Shown: positions 44,346-56,914 of the stretch, piece by piece
How positions within the stretch are numbered: the stretch's first letter is position 1
Layout of the letters: each line of letters starts with the position of its first letter
Assembly (NCBI GenBank): GCA_963693085.1
Contig: OY856412.1
Coordinates: 349,282,457-349,346,456, forward strand
DNA: 64,000 bases
Source: Alisma plantago-aquatica
Taxonomy: Eukaryota; Streptophyta; Magnoliopsida; Alismatales; Alismataceae
Direction: 5' to 3'
Position numbers and translations under genes: made by a program
The notes under the pieces: generated by a model
What the model was told of the DNA's origin: nothing
The model's database searches: none
The model's input: the letters and a program-made list of their open reading frames with translations, nothing else

Positions 44346-46683
44346 TGTGAGCCAATCACCCTTGAATCATATTCATAGTGATCTTTAAACATGTCATACA
44401 TGTCACTCTGCTCTAGTGCCAACATAGTGAGTAATGGCAACACCTTGCCAAAGTCAGTATAAATTGCATGTCTCTCATCTCTTCGCTGCACGTCATACGT
44501 ATGAGATGGAGTTGCCGTAATATGCGATCTAGTATTCCATTGCTAACCTTTATCCACATTGCATGATCAAGGATTCCAGACTTGTCATCAATGAGCGGAA
44601 TATCTATAAGTTCATATCATGAACTTCCAGATCCATATAGTATCCACTGCTGTTCTCTAACACATAGATACTCAGCATTTCCTTTTAAACGGATTTATTG
44701 GAACACTTCCAATTATCAACAAAGTTTCACTTTTATATATCATATATATATTTTGCGATTAATTTTCTGTCCTTTCGGAAGTTTGCATCAATGTAACTCT
44801 TTACATTGAACTCTTCCTTATCTCCATAGAACCAGCACTTCTCAAGTACTTATCAAGTTCTCATGGTATTCCAGTAACTCTTACTAGAAGTAGATAGGCA
44901 TCCACTCGTCATGTCCCACATACAAGTTATCAGGATGAGCACATCATATTGCCATGTCATACATACAAGATGATGAATGTTGGGATGATCACATACATGA
45001 TAGATCCATATCTATTCTTAGTGTTCACATTCTTCATAAGAATTGGACACTTGGCCTTGGGATACTAACTCCATGTAACATGGACAAGTTTTCTCCCACT
45101 GAATCTATGCATACTGAACCCTTCAGTATAGATTGCCAATGTATGCTTTCTTTTTTCAGGTTAAGAGGTTTTCGAGAACTATCTCTATAGATCTCTATTC
45201 CTATCACATAGGAAACATCTCTATCTTCCTTAAAGATAATTTCCACTTTTGGATTTCCATTCTAGAACAATTCCATTTCACATCAATATGTGGAATGTGA
45301 ACACGCTCCCACTAAATCATAGATCCCTTCTTTATCTTTGACATATCAGTCAAACCCTTTGACTATATTATCAAAGTAAAGATCCAATTCTGAGTTGCTT
45401 GTACTCAATCAATCACATTGATTAGTCCATTGTAACTTATAGACTTCATTTGCATTAGTGGATTCATAAACCTTATAGGTTGTGTCACGTACACATCCTT
45501 GTTTTATTCCTCATAGGAATGCGGTTTTAGTATCCATATGCCAAATGTCTTAGTCATTAAGTTGCAATCAACAAGCATCATCCTTCTCAAATGTTATACA
45601 TGTGTCTTAACACTTAAGACTCATTTGCACTTATGGATTTCATCCAATGGGTGCTACCATCAAGGTCATACCTTATGGTTCACATGGATATCATTTAGGA
45701 TGTAATGGTCATAAACCATAATTCAGAATTTGATTCCTCATATTCATCTAGATAGTTGACTCATCACATGAACAACTTATCACATAGATAATTAAGGTGT
45801 ATCTGTTAAAGATATAGGAACTCACAACCCTTGTGATTCTTATTTCTTTTATTAGTGAGGGGTATTCTTTTATTAAGAAGAATTCAGTTATTTGATAATC
45901 ATTCTCTAACTCCTTAGAGTATGATTCCTTCTTGATTTAGACATCACCATGTCTCAATCATGAGTTCACTATGATACACTATCATAATCACTCATAAGGA
46001 TCTCAAACATTTGGTCCAAGTATTTCATTCATTGATCTCATCAAGAATTAACACTTTACCAAATTTGCACTTCATTTATGATAATCTTGAACACTTCAAG
46101 ATATTCATATTGGTATTTCTCTAAACACCATTTGAAGTATTAGCATTTGTTCCAATAGGTGTAAATACATCACATGTATTATACCTAATAGGACAATCAT
46201 TCTCTCACTACCATTAGTGAAGATTGATTAATCATGTACAAGATATTCATGTCTCTTATTGATTCTTTAACCAAAAGAGTCTAGATTTATCCATCACATG
46301 GAAGCTAGAAATGAATTTCTCATGATTGATGCTAATTTTATTGTTTGAGTTATCTATAACTTTTAGGTATCATTTTATCTTATGCATATCAAATACCACA
46401 AGATAAACAAGGCATTGCCATAAAGATCACATCTTTAAAAGATTGAAACATCAACTTTATTGATTGCCATCATTGTCATACAATATGCAAAATAAAGTGT
46501 TTCTATCTATTGGCAAATATTAAATAGCAGTTCATAACTGTATTACATGCCTTGTAGGCTGAAAATAAACTAAAGTACTCCTATCTATGGCGGAAACACT
46601 TTCCCCAATTATGAGTGCTTTACACTTTACATCTTGGTGTCATATACCTCAAAAAGTGTTACAAGTTTACTTTCATGACACCT
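44346..46683 (-). pseudogene. Copia-1 pol relic
   Basis: About 2.3 kb where a full copia pol would need over 3 kb. Scraps recognised by comparison with Copia-4: integrase MSKSRRNHTL near 45,926-45,955, RT MDTKTAFL and KDVYVTQ near 45,480-45,550, and RT DVSYVIGIEIYRDSSRKPL at about 45,160-45,220 (in the frame 45,246-45,034). No protease, GAG_pre-integrs or YVDD box could be found. The same shortened sequence is present in Copia-2. Confidence 0.75.
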
Positions 46684-47538
46684 TTAAGTAGAGACGGTTG
46701 TCTCCTCCTTCTTCTTTTGTTTTTCCAGATAGAGAGGAAAATTCCTTTTCCAATGTCCTGGCTTTTGACAATGGTGGCAATTGCCTTTCTTGGTCACGCC
46801 TCCCTTGGCCTTGAGAGCTGAAGTCGTCTTGGGCTCCTGGCTAGCATCAGAACATTTCTTAGCTTTGCCCTTGCCCTTGCGCTTGGACTTGCCTTTCTTG
46901 CTCATGATCACCATCACAGACTTAGGCTTGTCCTTCTTCATATGTGTCTCGGCTGTCCTCAACATGCCCAACAACTCTGACAGTGGCCTATCAAAGTTGT
47001 TCATGTTGTAGTTCATCACAAACTGACTGTAAGATTCTGGCAATGATTGCAGTATCAGGTCAGTAGCCAACTCTTGGCTCAGTGGAAATCTCAGTCTTTG
47101 CAGGTTCTCCACATACCCAATCATCTTGAGTGTGTGAGGACCAACTAGATCTCCTTCTGTCATGACACACTTGAACAGTGTCCTTGAGACATCGTATCTC
47201 TCTTGTCGTGCCTGATCTTCATACAGGTTTCTGAGATGTTGAATCATCTCAATGACACCCATATTCTCATGTTGTCTCTACAACTCGTGGTGCATAGAGC
47301 ATAACATCAAGCACTTTGCATCAATGGCATCATCAGAATGCTTCTTATAAGCATCCCTTTCTGTCTTTGGTGCATTAGGAGCGGGTTCCTCTGGAATCGG
47401 AGTATCCAGGACATAGAGCTTTCACTCTTGAGTGAGAATAATTCTCAATGTCCTATACCAGTCGTGGAAGTTTGTCCCATTTAGTCTGTCCTTTTCAAGG
47501 ACCGATCGCAAAGAGAAGTGATTGTTGTTTGTTATCAT
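46684..47538 (-). pseudogene. Copia-1 gag
   Basis: ATG at 47,538. The frame is shared with Copia-2 gag but has stops near 47,430 and 47,280. 47,262-46,684 is open (192 residues): MGVIEMIQHLRNLYEDQ, LPESYSQFVMNYNMNNF, LSELLGMLRTAETHMKK, a Lys-rich basic segment and a knuckle CHHCQKPGHWKRNF, with the last Cys of CCHC changed to Phe. Confidence 0.9.
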
Positions 47539-48962
47539 TTGTACTACAAAAGGAAAATATGCAATTTTATTCCAAAACTCATTTCTGACTCATTTGATTG
47601 ATTTGAAAAGTGACGATAAAATTAGGCCTTTAATTAATTATCGCTCCCACTATTTTACTTCAAATTGATAACCCTCACCATCAATTCGGAAGATTGCAGC
47701 GTACAACCTTCTAGTGGGCAAGATCCATATTTCATCAAGTCATGAGTCAGCTTTGGCTGATCGCCCACAATCTTGACTATTTAGGTAGGCCATCATGCCA
47801 ATTGCATCATATGCAACTCTTAATGAATGAACATGCACAACACCTTGCCATGAACATTCCTTTCCTCTGGGCTTAGATGCTCTAAGAATCACCAGTTAAG
47901 TCTAACCCAAAAGCTGACACGATAAACATGCACCCTTCTTTGGCAGAACCTACATGTCTACCCTTCACACTTCCACAAGATAAACGACGCACCACGCTTT
48001 GGCGTAACCTACGCTTGGTCGATCGAGTTTTTCATTTGTGCCGCTAATGGAAGGCATATAAGACTTAATATTTTAATGAGGGATTTGGTTTTTATATACA
48101 TATACATATCCAATCACCACAATACATAGTACGTATCATATGCATGCTATATCCCACAGAAAACATGCACAAACGATAAAAAACGATGATTATGGCCATC
48201 CTAATGTGATTCCTTGAGCCAAGAGGAATCACGGTCATCTAGGTCTACATCACATGCAACCTGTACAAGATGAACTCTGTGCTTTGCCTTTGGAGTAGAT
48301 CAACTCATCACATGATTGACTTGCTCGTTCTGGCCTGGTCGTCTGGGTGCCACCAGCCGATCGGTTGGCTCCTCCAACCGATCGGTTCGCCTGGTTGTCG
48401 TGCATCTCTTCATGGCCGCCACCCGCTCGTCTCGCTCCTCAAACCGGTCATCAACCGATCGGTTCACTCCTTGAACCGATTGTCTGGAACATCAACCGAT
48501 CGGTTCATGTCTTGAACCGATCGTCTCAGCTATCGTCTGGATGTCCTTCATTCTTTGACATAACAGGAAATAAAATCTATCCTAATTTACATTGCTTATA
48601 AGGGAAACCCTGAGTTACATTCGGGGGGAGCAAAGGTAGGAAAGAATCTCGAATTATTTCGAGTTACATCAGGAATAGGAGAAGGAAGATCGGTGCGCAG
48701 ACCGAGATGCAAGCAACCACACACAACCATTCACGGATAGGGTTTATAGGCCGTAACCACGCTATACATCCACCACAAAACTCGTTTAAGGGCGACGCGT
48801 ATTGAGTGCATTAATAATACATATCATATATGTAATTTGGGATTTGTGGATTTAGGATTGGACATGCATAAAGCCAATATTATTCACATCGTATGCAATA
48901 AATAAAGGCGACAAACCAAAATTGATCATATCGATATTCCTAAAATATAGAGCAGTTGACGT
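47539..48962 (-). other. Copia-1 leader
   Basis: About 1.4 kb between PBS and gag. Contains a GATCGGTT palindrome cluster (48,345-48,530) matching motifs of its own LTR, a TATA-like CATATACATATAC stretch near 48,105 and no protein. Confidence 0.8.
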
Positions 48963-48975
48963 GGCTCTGATACCA
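48963..48975 (-). other. Copia-1 primer binding site
   Basis: Minus strand TGGTATCAGAGCC, the canonical initiator-Met tRNA PBS of plant copia elements, one base from the LTR. Confidence 0.93.
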
Positions 48976-48976
48976 C

Positions 48977-51197
48977 TGTTGGGTTTTAGGGGAAGGCAGA
49001 GAAGGCAGCGGAAACAAAATTTCTCCCCCAAACCCATAACAAGGAAACACGTCAACGTCTATATAATAGGAAAGGATGGTTTGTGGAATCATACCTTGTC
49101 CCGAGGCTTGCTCGGAGACAATACCTCGCACCTTGCGCGGTCTTCACCTCCGGTCTTGGACGGTGTCTGTGCAGCTCCTGGTCGCACTAGGACTGACTCC
49201 TCCTCCTCTCACCGGACTGTCGGGGTTGATAGTTGTTCTCTTGAGCGGCAGAAACCTCCCGCCTCTGAAGTAGTCCACATGGACCACCTGGAACTCCACA
49301 CTCCTTGTCCCATAAGGAAGTGGAAGGAGTCGCACCCTCCTATTGACGTACTATTCGCCAACACACTCTCCTGCCTCCAGTTGCAACTACAGTTGCCTTT
49401 CCCTTGTTGCACCTCCCTTTGCGGGTAGAACTTGCTCGGGCTCTCTCTCGGTTACCAAAACCAGAGAGAAGGACAACTTTGCAGAGCAACTGGTTGCACT
49501 GAGTTTTACTTTGAGAAGCCCCCAATACCCCTATATATAGGAGGGTCATGGGACAGGGTTCTCTATCCCGGGCAATGCAGGACTAAAAGCAGGAGTAGAA
49601 GGGTTCGAGATTTTTCACAAAAGCAACCAACTCGCAACCTGAACCGATCGTTTCACAACTGAACCAGTCGGTTCAAAAGTGAACCGTTCGGTTGGGACAC
49701 CTCAACCGGTCGGTTCACAAGTGAACTGGTTGATTGGTGGTCCTGGTCGGTTCCCGATTTACTTTCCTTCTTTTGTTTCTAATTGGTATTGAATACCAAT
49801 CCTTGTTCCAATCAAATTGGGCAAGTGAAACGCAAGGAAAATTATCACCAATCCTACTTTCCCAACTTGCTTGGTTGCACCAGTTGAATCGATCGTTTCA
49901 ATACTTGAAGCAATCGGTTCACCCTGATCTTGAGCCGATCAGCTCAACACTTGAGCCGACCGGTTCACCAGCTCAGCCGACCGGTTCATCACATGAACCG
50001 ATCGGTTGGGAGTACAGGTTGTGCAGAATCAGTCAATTGTGATTTCAATCAATCCGATACTCCAATCAATGTGTCCAACACCTTGAACAATATGATATTG
50101 AGCTATCAATTGATTGAGTGTTTAATTGAACTACTAAACTCCTTTAGTAATCAATCTAAACATTGTTTGTGGACAAAACTCCTCTTCCAAGTTAAATCCT
50201 ATGTGTGTGACCCTGTAGGTCCATTTCACGTTGGCAGTGACAGTCCATAACACTTATGACTTCACAAGCAAAGAGAGGTGCCTAGTCACACATCAGTGCT
50301 ACCCAAGTGAAAGTAGAAAGTTGGAGAACAACTTTCAATCCTACAATCCGTGAATGGTGTTACAGTGAATGTATAATTCCTTTGTCACTGATATCCCAAA
50401 TGAACTCGAGGCATGGAACAATCATCCTGTCAACATTCATTCACTTTCTTGATCTCAGAGTAGATTGAAGGAGATATGTATGACATCAATATCACATACT
50501 AATTCACACATGCGTGTGCACGCCTATTTCAATCCTACTCATCAAGTGGCCTTGGATATCAAACTCCCTCAGGAGGGACAAATCCCATATCTATCACTCA
50601 CCCCTCAAAAGCCCCATGTGTCAAAGCCACCCAATCATCACCTTTATAACAACCCATGTTTCAGGACTGTGTTTGATGATGTCAAAGTGTGCCCAACGAC
50701 ATGTGTTGAGTGCAGTGATTTTAGGTCTAAGAATCACACTCACCACCATCACTGTGAGTACTGACTGTGACTACCATGTCATGGTTCCATGAATCAAACT
50801 CACGGTGGGTCTGTCCGGTATACTTGTTCTCTAACAAGTACCTATGTGTTTGGTTTGATATCTCTATATCATGACTAATGAGATTCTGTCATCAACCAAC
50901 ACCACAATCTAGTCTTGTGTGTCATTTCTGTCTATCTACCTTCCACAATGACATCCGACTAGGGACATAACAAGAATGTACAAACTTAGCATCCGTATGA
51001 TCTCATCGTTCCGGTCATGAACCTGAAGGCATACGTCATTGAGTACTGTCATTCTCTAGACATTCAATATGTTCTATCACTATCTCATATGACTAAAACA
51101 GAAAGAATTGGAAGCTTGCCTTTGATGTTTATCAAATCAATCTTAATGTATCCCACCAATCATCCCATGATTGGCTCTCAGGGCATACATACCAACA
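48977..51197 (-). repeat. Copia-1 right (5') LTR
   Basis: Partner of 42,087-44,330. TATA box at 49,531-49,540 would drive leftward transcription through gag. Confidence 0.94.
49531..49540 (-). promoter_or_regulatory. Copia-1 5' LTR TATA box
   Basis: CTATATATAG, self-complementary, followed in the minus sense by GGGTATTGGGGGCTTCTC. It is conserved at the same place in all four Copia-1/2 LTRs (41,416; 42,641; 49,531; 57,445) and worn in Copia-5. Confidence 0.7.
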
Positions 51198-51202
51198 AAA
51201 AC

Positions 51203-52222
51203 TCCTCTTCCAGGTTAAATCCTATGTGTGTGACCCTACAGGTCCATTTCACATTGGCAGTGAAAGTCCATAACACTTATGACTTCACAAGCAAAGAGCG
51301 GTGCCTAGTCACACATCAGTGCTAACCAAGTGAAAGTAGAAAGTTGGAGAACAACTTTCAATCCTACAATCCGTGAATGGTGTTACAACGAATGTATAAT
51401 TCCTTTGTCACTGATATCCTGAATGAACTCAAGGCATGGAACAGTCATCCTGTCAATGTTCATTCACTTTCTTGATCTCAGAGTAGATTGGAAGAGATAT
51501 GTATGACATCAATATCACATATTGATTCACACATGCGTGCGCACGCCTATTTCAATCCTACTCATCAAGTGGCCTTGGATATCAAACTCCCTCAGGAGGG
51601 ACAAATCCCATATCTATCACTCACCCCTCAAAATCCCCATGTGTCAAAGCCACCCAATCATCACCTTTATAACAATCCATGTTTCAGGACTGCGTTTGAT
51701 GATGTCAAAGTGTGCCCAACGACATGTGTTGAGTGTAGTGATTTCAGGTCAAAGAATCACACTCACCACCATCACTGTGAGTACTGACTGTGACTACCAT
51801 GTCATGGTTCCATGTGTCAAACTCATGGTGGGTCTGTCCAGTACACTTTTTCTCTAACAAGTACCTATGTGTTTGGTTTGATATCTCTATATCATGACTA
51901 ATGAGATTCTGTCATCAACCAACAACATAATCTAGTCTTGTGTGTCATTGTTGTCTATCTACCTTCCACAATGACATCCAACTAGGGACATAACAAGAAT
52001 GTACAAACTCTTAGCATCCACATGATATCATCGTTCATGTCCTTAACCTGAAAGCATACATCATTGAGTACTGTCATTCTCTAGACATTCAATCTGTTCT
52101 ACCACTATCTCATATGACTGAACCAGAAAGAATTGGAAGCTTGCCTTTGATGTTTATCAAATCAATCTTAATGTATCCCACCAATCATCCCATGATTGGC
52201 TCTCAGGGCATACATACCAATA
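51203..52222 (-). repeat. Copia-2 left (3') LTR, second piece
   Basis: Resumes at CTCCTCTTCCAGG exactly where the first piece stopped, after the second AAAAC. It runs to CATACATACCAATA. Confidence 0.93.
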
Positions 52223-52237
52223 GACTCCCACTTGCAC

Positions 52238-54613
52238 TGCGAGCCAATCACCCTTGAATCATATTCATAGTGATCTTCAAACATGTCCCACATGTTACTC
52301 TTGCTCTAGTGCGATCATAGTGAGTAATGGCAACACTTTGCCAAAGTCAGTATAAATTGCATGTCTCACATCTCTTTAATGTACGTCACACGTATGAGAT
52401 GGAGTTGCCGTAATATGTGATCTAGTATTCCTTTGCTAACCTTTAGCCACATTGCATGATCAAGGATTCCATACTTTCCATCAATGAGCGGAATATCTAT
52501 AAGTTCATCTCATGAACTTCCAGATCCATATAGTATCCACTGATGTTCTCTAACACATAGATACTCAACATTTCATTTTAAATGGTTTTATTGGAACACT
52601 TCTAATTATCAACAAACTTTCACTTTTATATATCCTATATATATTTTGTGATTAATTTTCTGTCCTTTCGGAAGTTCGCATCAATGTAACTCTTTACATT
52701 GAACTCTTCCTTATCTCCATAGAACTAGTACTTCCCAAGTACTTATCAAGTTCTCATGGTATTCCAGTAACCCTTACTGGAATTAGACAGACATCCACTC
52801 GTCATGTCCCACATACGAGTTATCAGGATGAGCATATCATATTGTCATGTCATACATACAAAATGATGAATGCATTTTATTCTTGCCATGTCTATACATG
52901 CAAGATAATGGGATGATTACATACATGATAGATCCATATCTATTCTTAGTGTTCTCATTCTTCATAAGAATTGGACACTTGGCCTTGGGATACTAACTCC
53001 ATGTAACATGGACAAGTTTTCTCCCACTGAATCTGTGCATACTGAACCCTTCAGTACAGATTGCCAATGTATGCTTTCTCTTTTCAGGTCAAGAGGTTTT
53101 TGAGAACTATCTCTATAGATCTATGTTCCTATCACATAGGAAACTTCTCTATCTTCCTTAAAGATAATTTCCACTTTTGGATTTCCATTCTAGAACATTT
53201 CTTTTTCACATCAACATGTGAAATGTGAACACGCTCCCACTAAATCACAGATCCCTTCTTTACCTTTGACATATCAGTCAAACCCTTTGACTATATCATC
53301 AAAGTAAAGATCCAATTCTGAGTTGCTTGTACTCAATCAATCACATTGATTAGTCCATTGTAACTTATAGACTTCATTTGCATTAGTGGATTCATAAACC
53401 TTATAGGTTGTGTCACGTACACATCCTTGTTTTATTCCTCATAGGAATGCGGTTTTAGTATCCATATGCTAATTGTCTTAGTCATTAAGTTGCAATCAAC
53501 AAGCATCATCCTTCTCAAAATGTTATCCATGTGTCTTAACATTTAAGACTCAATTGCACTTATGGATTTCATCCCATGGGTGCTACCATCAAGGTCATAC
53601 CTTATGGTTCACATGAATGTCATTTAGGATGTAATGGTCATAAACCATAACTCAAAATTCGGTTCCTCATATTTATCTAGATAGTTGACTCATCACATGA
53701 ACATCTCATGACATAGATAAACGAGGTGTATCTGTCAAGGATATAAGAACTTACAACTCCTTGTGATTCTTAATCTCCTTTATTAGTGTGGGGTATTCTT
53801 TTATTAAGAAGAATTCAGTTATTTGATAATCATTCTCTAACTCCTTAGAGTATGATTCCTTCTTGATTTAGACATCACCATGCCTTAATTATGAGTTCAC
53901 TATGATACACTATCATAATCACTCATAAGGATCTCAAACATTTGGTCTAAGTATTTCATTCATTGATCTCATCAAGAATTATCACTTTACCAAATTTGCA
54001 CTTCATCTATGATAATCTTGAACACTTCAAGATATTCATATTGGTATTTCTCTAAACACCATTTGAAGTATTAGTATTTGTTCCAATAGGTATGTAAATA
54101 CATCACATGTATCATACCTAATAGGACAACCATTCTCCCACTACCATTAGTGAAGATTGATTAATCATGTCCAAGATATTCATGTCTCTTACTGGTTCTC
54201 TAACCAAAAGAGTCTAGATTTATCCATCATATGGAAACTAGAAATGAATCTCTCATGATTGATGCTAATTCGTTGTTTGAGTTATCAATAACTTTTAGGT
54301 ATCAATCTATCTTATGCATATCAAATACCACAAGATAAACAAGGCATTGCCACAAAGATCATATCTTTAGAAATTGAAACATCTCTTTATTTATTTCCAT
54401 CATTATCATATAAGATGCAAAAATAAAGTGTTTCTTTCTATTGGCAAATATGAAATAGCAGTTCATAATTGTATTACATGCCTTTTAGGATGAAAATAAA
54501 CTAAAGTACTCCTATCTATGGCGGCAACACTTGCCCCAATTATGAGTGCTTTACACTTTACATCTTGGTATCATATACCTCAAAAGTGTTACAAGTTTAC
54601 TTTCATGACACCT
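52238..54613 (-). pseudogene. Copia-2 pol relic
   Basis: Collinear with the Copia-1 relic over its whole length, with the same truncated integrase and RT scraps and many of the same stops. It has no open frame beyond chance. Confidence 0.75.
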
Positions 54614-55474
54614 TTAAGTAGAGACGGTTGTCGCCTCCTTCTTCTTTTGTTCTTCCAGATAGAGAGGACAATTCCTTTTCCAATGTCCTGGCTTTTGACA
54701 ATGGTGGCAATTGCCTTTCTTGGTCACGCATCCCTTGGACTTGAGAGTTGAAGATGACTTGGGCTCCTGGCTAGCATCAAAACTTTTCTTAGCTTTTCCC
54801 TTGCCCTTGCCCTTGCACTTGGACTTGCCTTTCTTGCTTGTGATCACCATCACAGACTTAGGCTTGTCCTTCTTCATCTATATCTCGGCTGTTCTCAACA
54901 TGCCCAACAACTCTGACAGTGGCCTATCAAAGTTGTTCATGTTGTAGTTCATCACAAACTGACTGTAGGATTCTGGCAACGATTGCAATATCACATCAGT
55001 AGCCAACTCTTGGCTCAGTGGAAATCCCAGTCTTTACAGGTTCTCCACATACCCAATCATCTTGAGTGTGTGAGGACCAACTGGATGTCCTTCTGTCATG
55101 ACGCACTTGAACAGTGCCCTTGAGACATTGTATCTCTCTTGTCGTACCTGATCTTCATACATGTTCCTGAGATGCTGAATCATCTCAATGACACCCATGT
55201 TCTCATATTTTCTCTGCAACTCGTGGTTCATAGAGCACAACATCAAGCACTTTGCATCAATGGCATCATCAGAATGCTTCTTGTAAGCATCCCTTTATGT
55301 CTTTGGTGCATTAGGAGCAGGTTCCTCTAGAATTGGAGTATCCAAGACATAGAGCTTTTGCTCTTGAGGGAGAACAATTCTCAATGTCCTATACCAGTCG
55401 TGGAAGTTTGTCCCATTTAGCTTGTCCTTTTCAAGGACCGATTGCAAAGTAAAGTGATTGTTGTTTGTTTCCAT
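54614..55474 (-). pseudogene. Copia-2 gag
   Basis: ATG at 55,474 (METNNNHFTLQSVLEKDKLN). One frame to 54,614 with stops only near 55,297, 55,033 and 54,878. UBN2-type Gag: FHDWYRTLRIVL, DTPILEEPAPNAP, LMLCSMNHELQ, QFVMNYNMNNF, a basic GKGKGKAKK segment and a perfect CCHC knuckle CHHCQKPGHWKRNC. It is about 286 codons in all, close to the Copia-1 and Copia-4 Gag lengths. Confidence 0.91.
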
Positions 55475-56900
55475 TTGTACTACAAAAGGAAAATATGCAA
55501 TTTTAGTCCAAAAACTCATTTTTGACTTATTTGATTGATTTGAAAGTTTAACGATATAATTAGGCCTTTAATTAATTATCGCTCCCACTATTTTTACTTC
55601 AAATTGATAGCCCTCACCATCAATTCGGAAGATTGTAGCGTACAACCTTCTAGTGGGAAAAATCCTGAAATCCTCTAAGTCATGGACTAGCTAGGGCTGT
55701 CACCCACAACCTAGATCTCTCAGGTAGGCAACTCTTACCAATTGCATCATATGCAACTCTTGATAAGATGTCATATGCAACTCCTTGCCATGATCATCTC
55801 CATGCCTCAAGGTACTAGATCCCATCTAGATCACCTTGTTAAGTCCGACCCAAAGCAAACACGATGAATATGCACCCTGCTAGGGCAGACCCACACATTC
55901 ATCCTTCACGCTTCCACGAGATAGACGGTGCACCACGCTAGGGCGTGCCCACACTTGGTCGATCAAGCTTTTCACATGTGTTGCATTTGGAAGGCATCTA
56001 AAACTTAATATTTAATGAGGGATTTGGTTTTTATATACATATACATATCTAATCACCACAATACATAGTACGTATCATATACATGCTATATCCCACAGAA
56101 AACATGCAAAACGATAAAAGTGATGATTATGACCATCCTAATGTGATTCCTCGAGCCAAGAGGAATCACAGTCATCTAGGTCTACATCACATGCAACCTG
56201 TACAAGATGAACTCTGTACTATGCCTTCCGAGTAGATTAGCTCATCACATGAATGACTTGCTCATTCTGGCCCGGTTGTCTGGGTGCCACCAGCCGATCG
56301 GTTGGCTCCTCCAACCGATCGGTTTGCCTGGTCGTCGTGCATCTCATCATGGCCACCACCCGCGCGTCTCGCTCCTCGAACCAGTCATCAACCGATCGGC
56401 TCACTCCTTGAATCAATCGTCTCAAACGTCAACCAGTTGGTTCACGCCTTGAACTGATCGTCTCAGCTGTCGTCAGGATGTCCTCCGTTCTTTGACATAA
56501 TAGGAAATAAAATTCTATCCTATTTTACATTGTAAAAAGATAAACCTCGAGTTACATTTGAGGGGATAAAAGGTAGGAAAGAAATCTCAAATTATTTTGA
56601 GTTACATCAGGAATAGGAGAAGGAAGATCGGTGCGCAGACCGAGATGCAAACAACCACATACAACCATACAGAGATAGGGTTTATTGGCCATAACCACAC
56701 TATACATCCACCGCAAAACTCGTTTAAGGGCGACACGTATCGAGTGCATTAATAATACATATCATATATGTAAATTGGGATTTGTGGATTTAGGATTGGA
56801 CATGCATAAAGCCAATTTTATTCGCATTGTATGCAATAAATAAAGGCGACAAACCAAAATTGATCATATCAATATTTCCAAAGTATAGAGCAGTTGACGT
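55475..56900 (-). other. Copia-2 leader
   Basis: About 1.4 kb, collinear with the Copia-1 leader, including GATCGGTT units at 56,290-56,460. The part 55,660-55,960 is more diverged between copies than the rest. Confidence 0.8.
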
Positions 56901-56913
56901 GGCTCTGATACCA
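56901..56913 (-). other. Copia-2 primer binding site
   Basis: Minus strand TGGTATCAGAGCC, identical to Copia-1. Confidence 0.93.
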
Positions 56914-56914
56914 C

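Larger units (their letters stand above)
42087..51197 (-). mobile_element. Copia-1: youngest nested non-autonomous Ty1/copia, 9.1 kb
   Basis: LTRs 42,087-44,330 (2,244 bp) and 48,977-51,197 (2,221 bp); TSD AAAAC at 42,082-42,086 and 51,198-51,202. Internal 44,331-48,976. Minus orientation, with PBS complement at 48,963-48,975 and PPT at 44,331-44,345. It belongs to the same family as Copia-2, which it interrupts. The gag frame is nearly open; pol is present only as shrunken, stop-filled relics. LTRs, PBS and PPT are intact, so it could have moved with proteins supplied in trans. Confidence 0.95.
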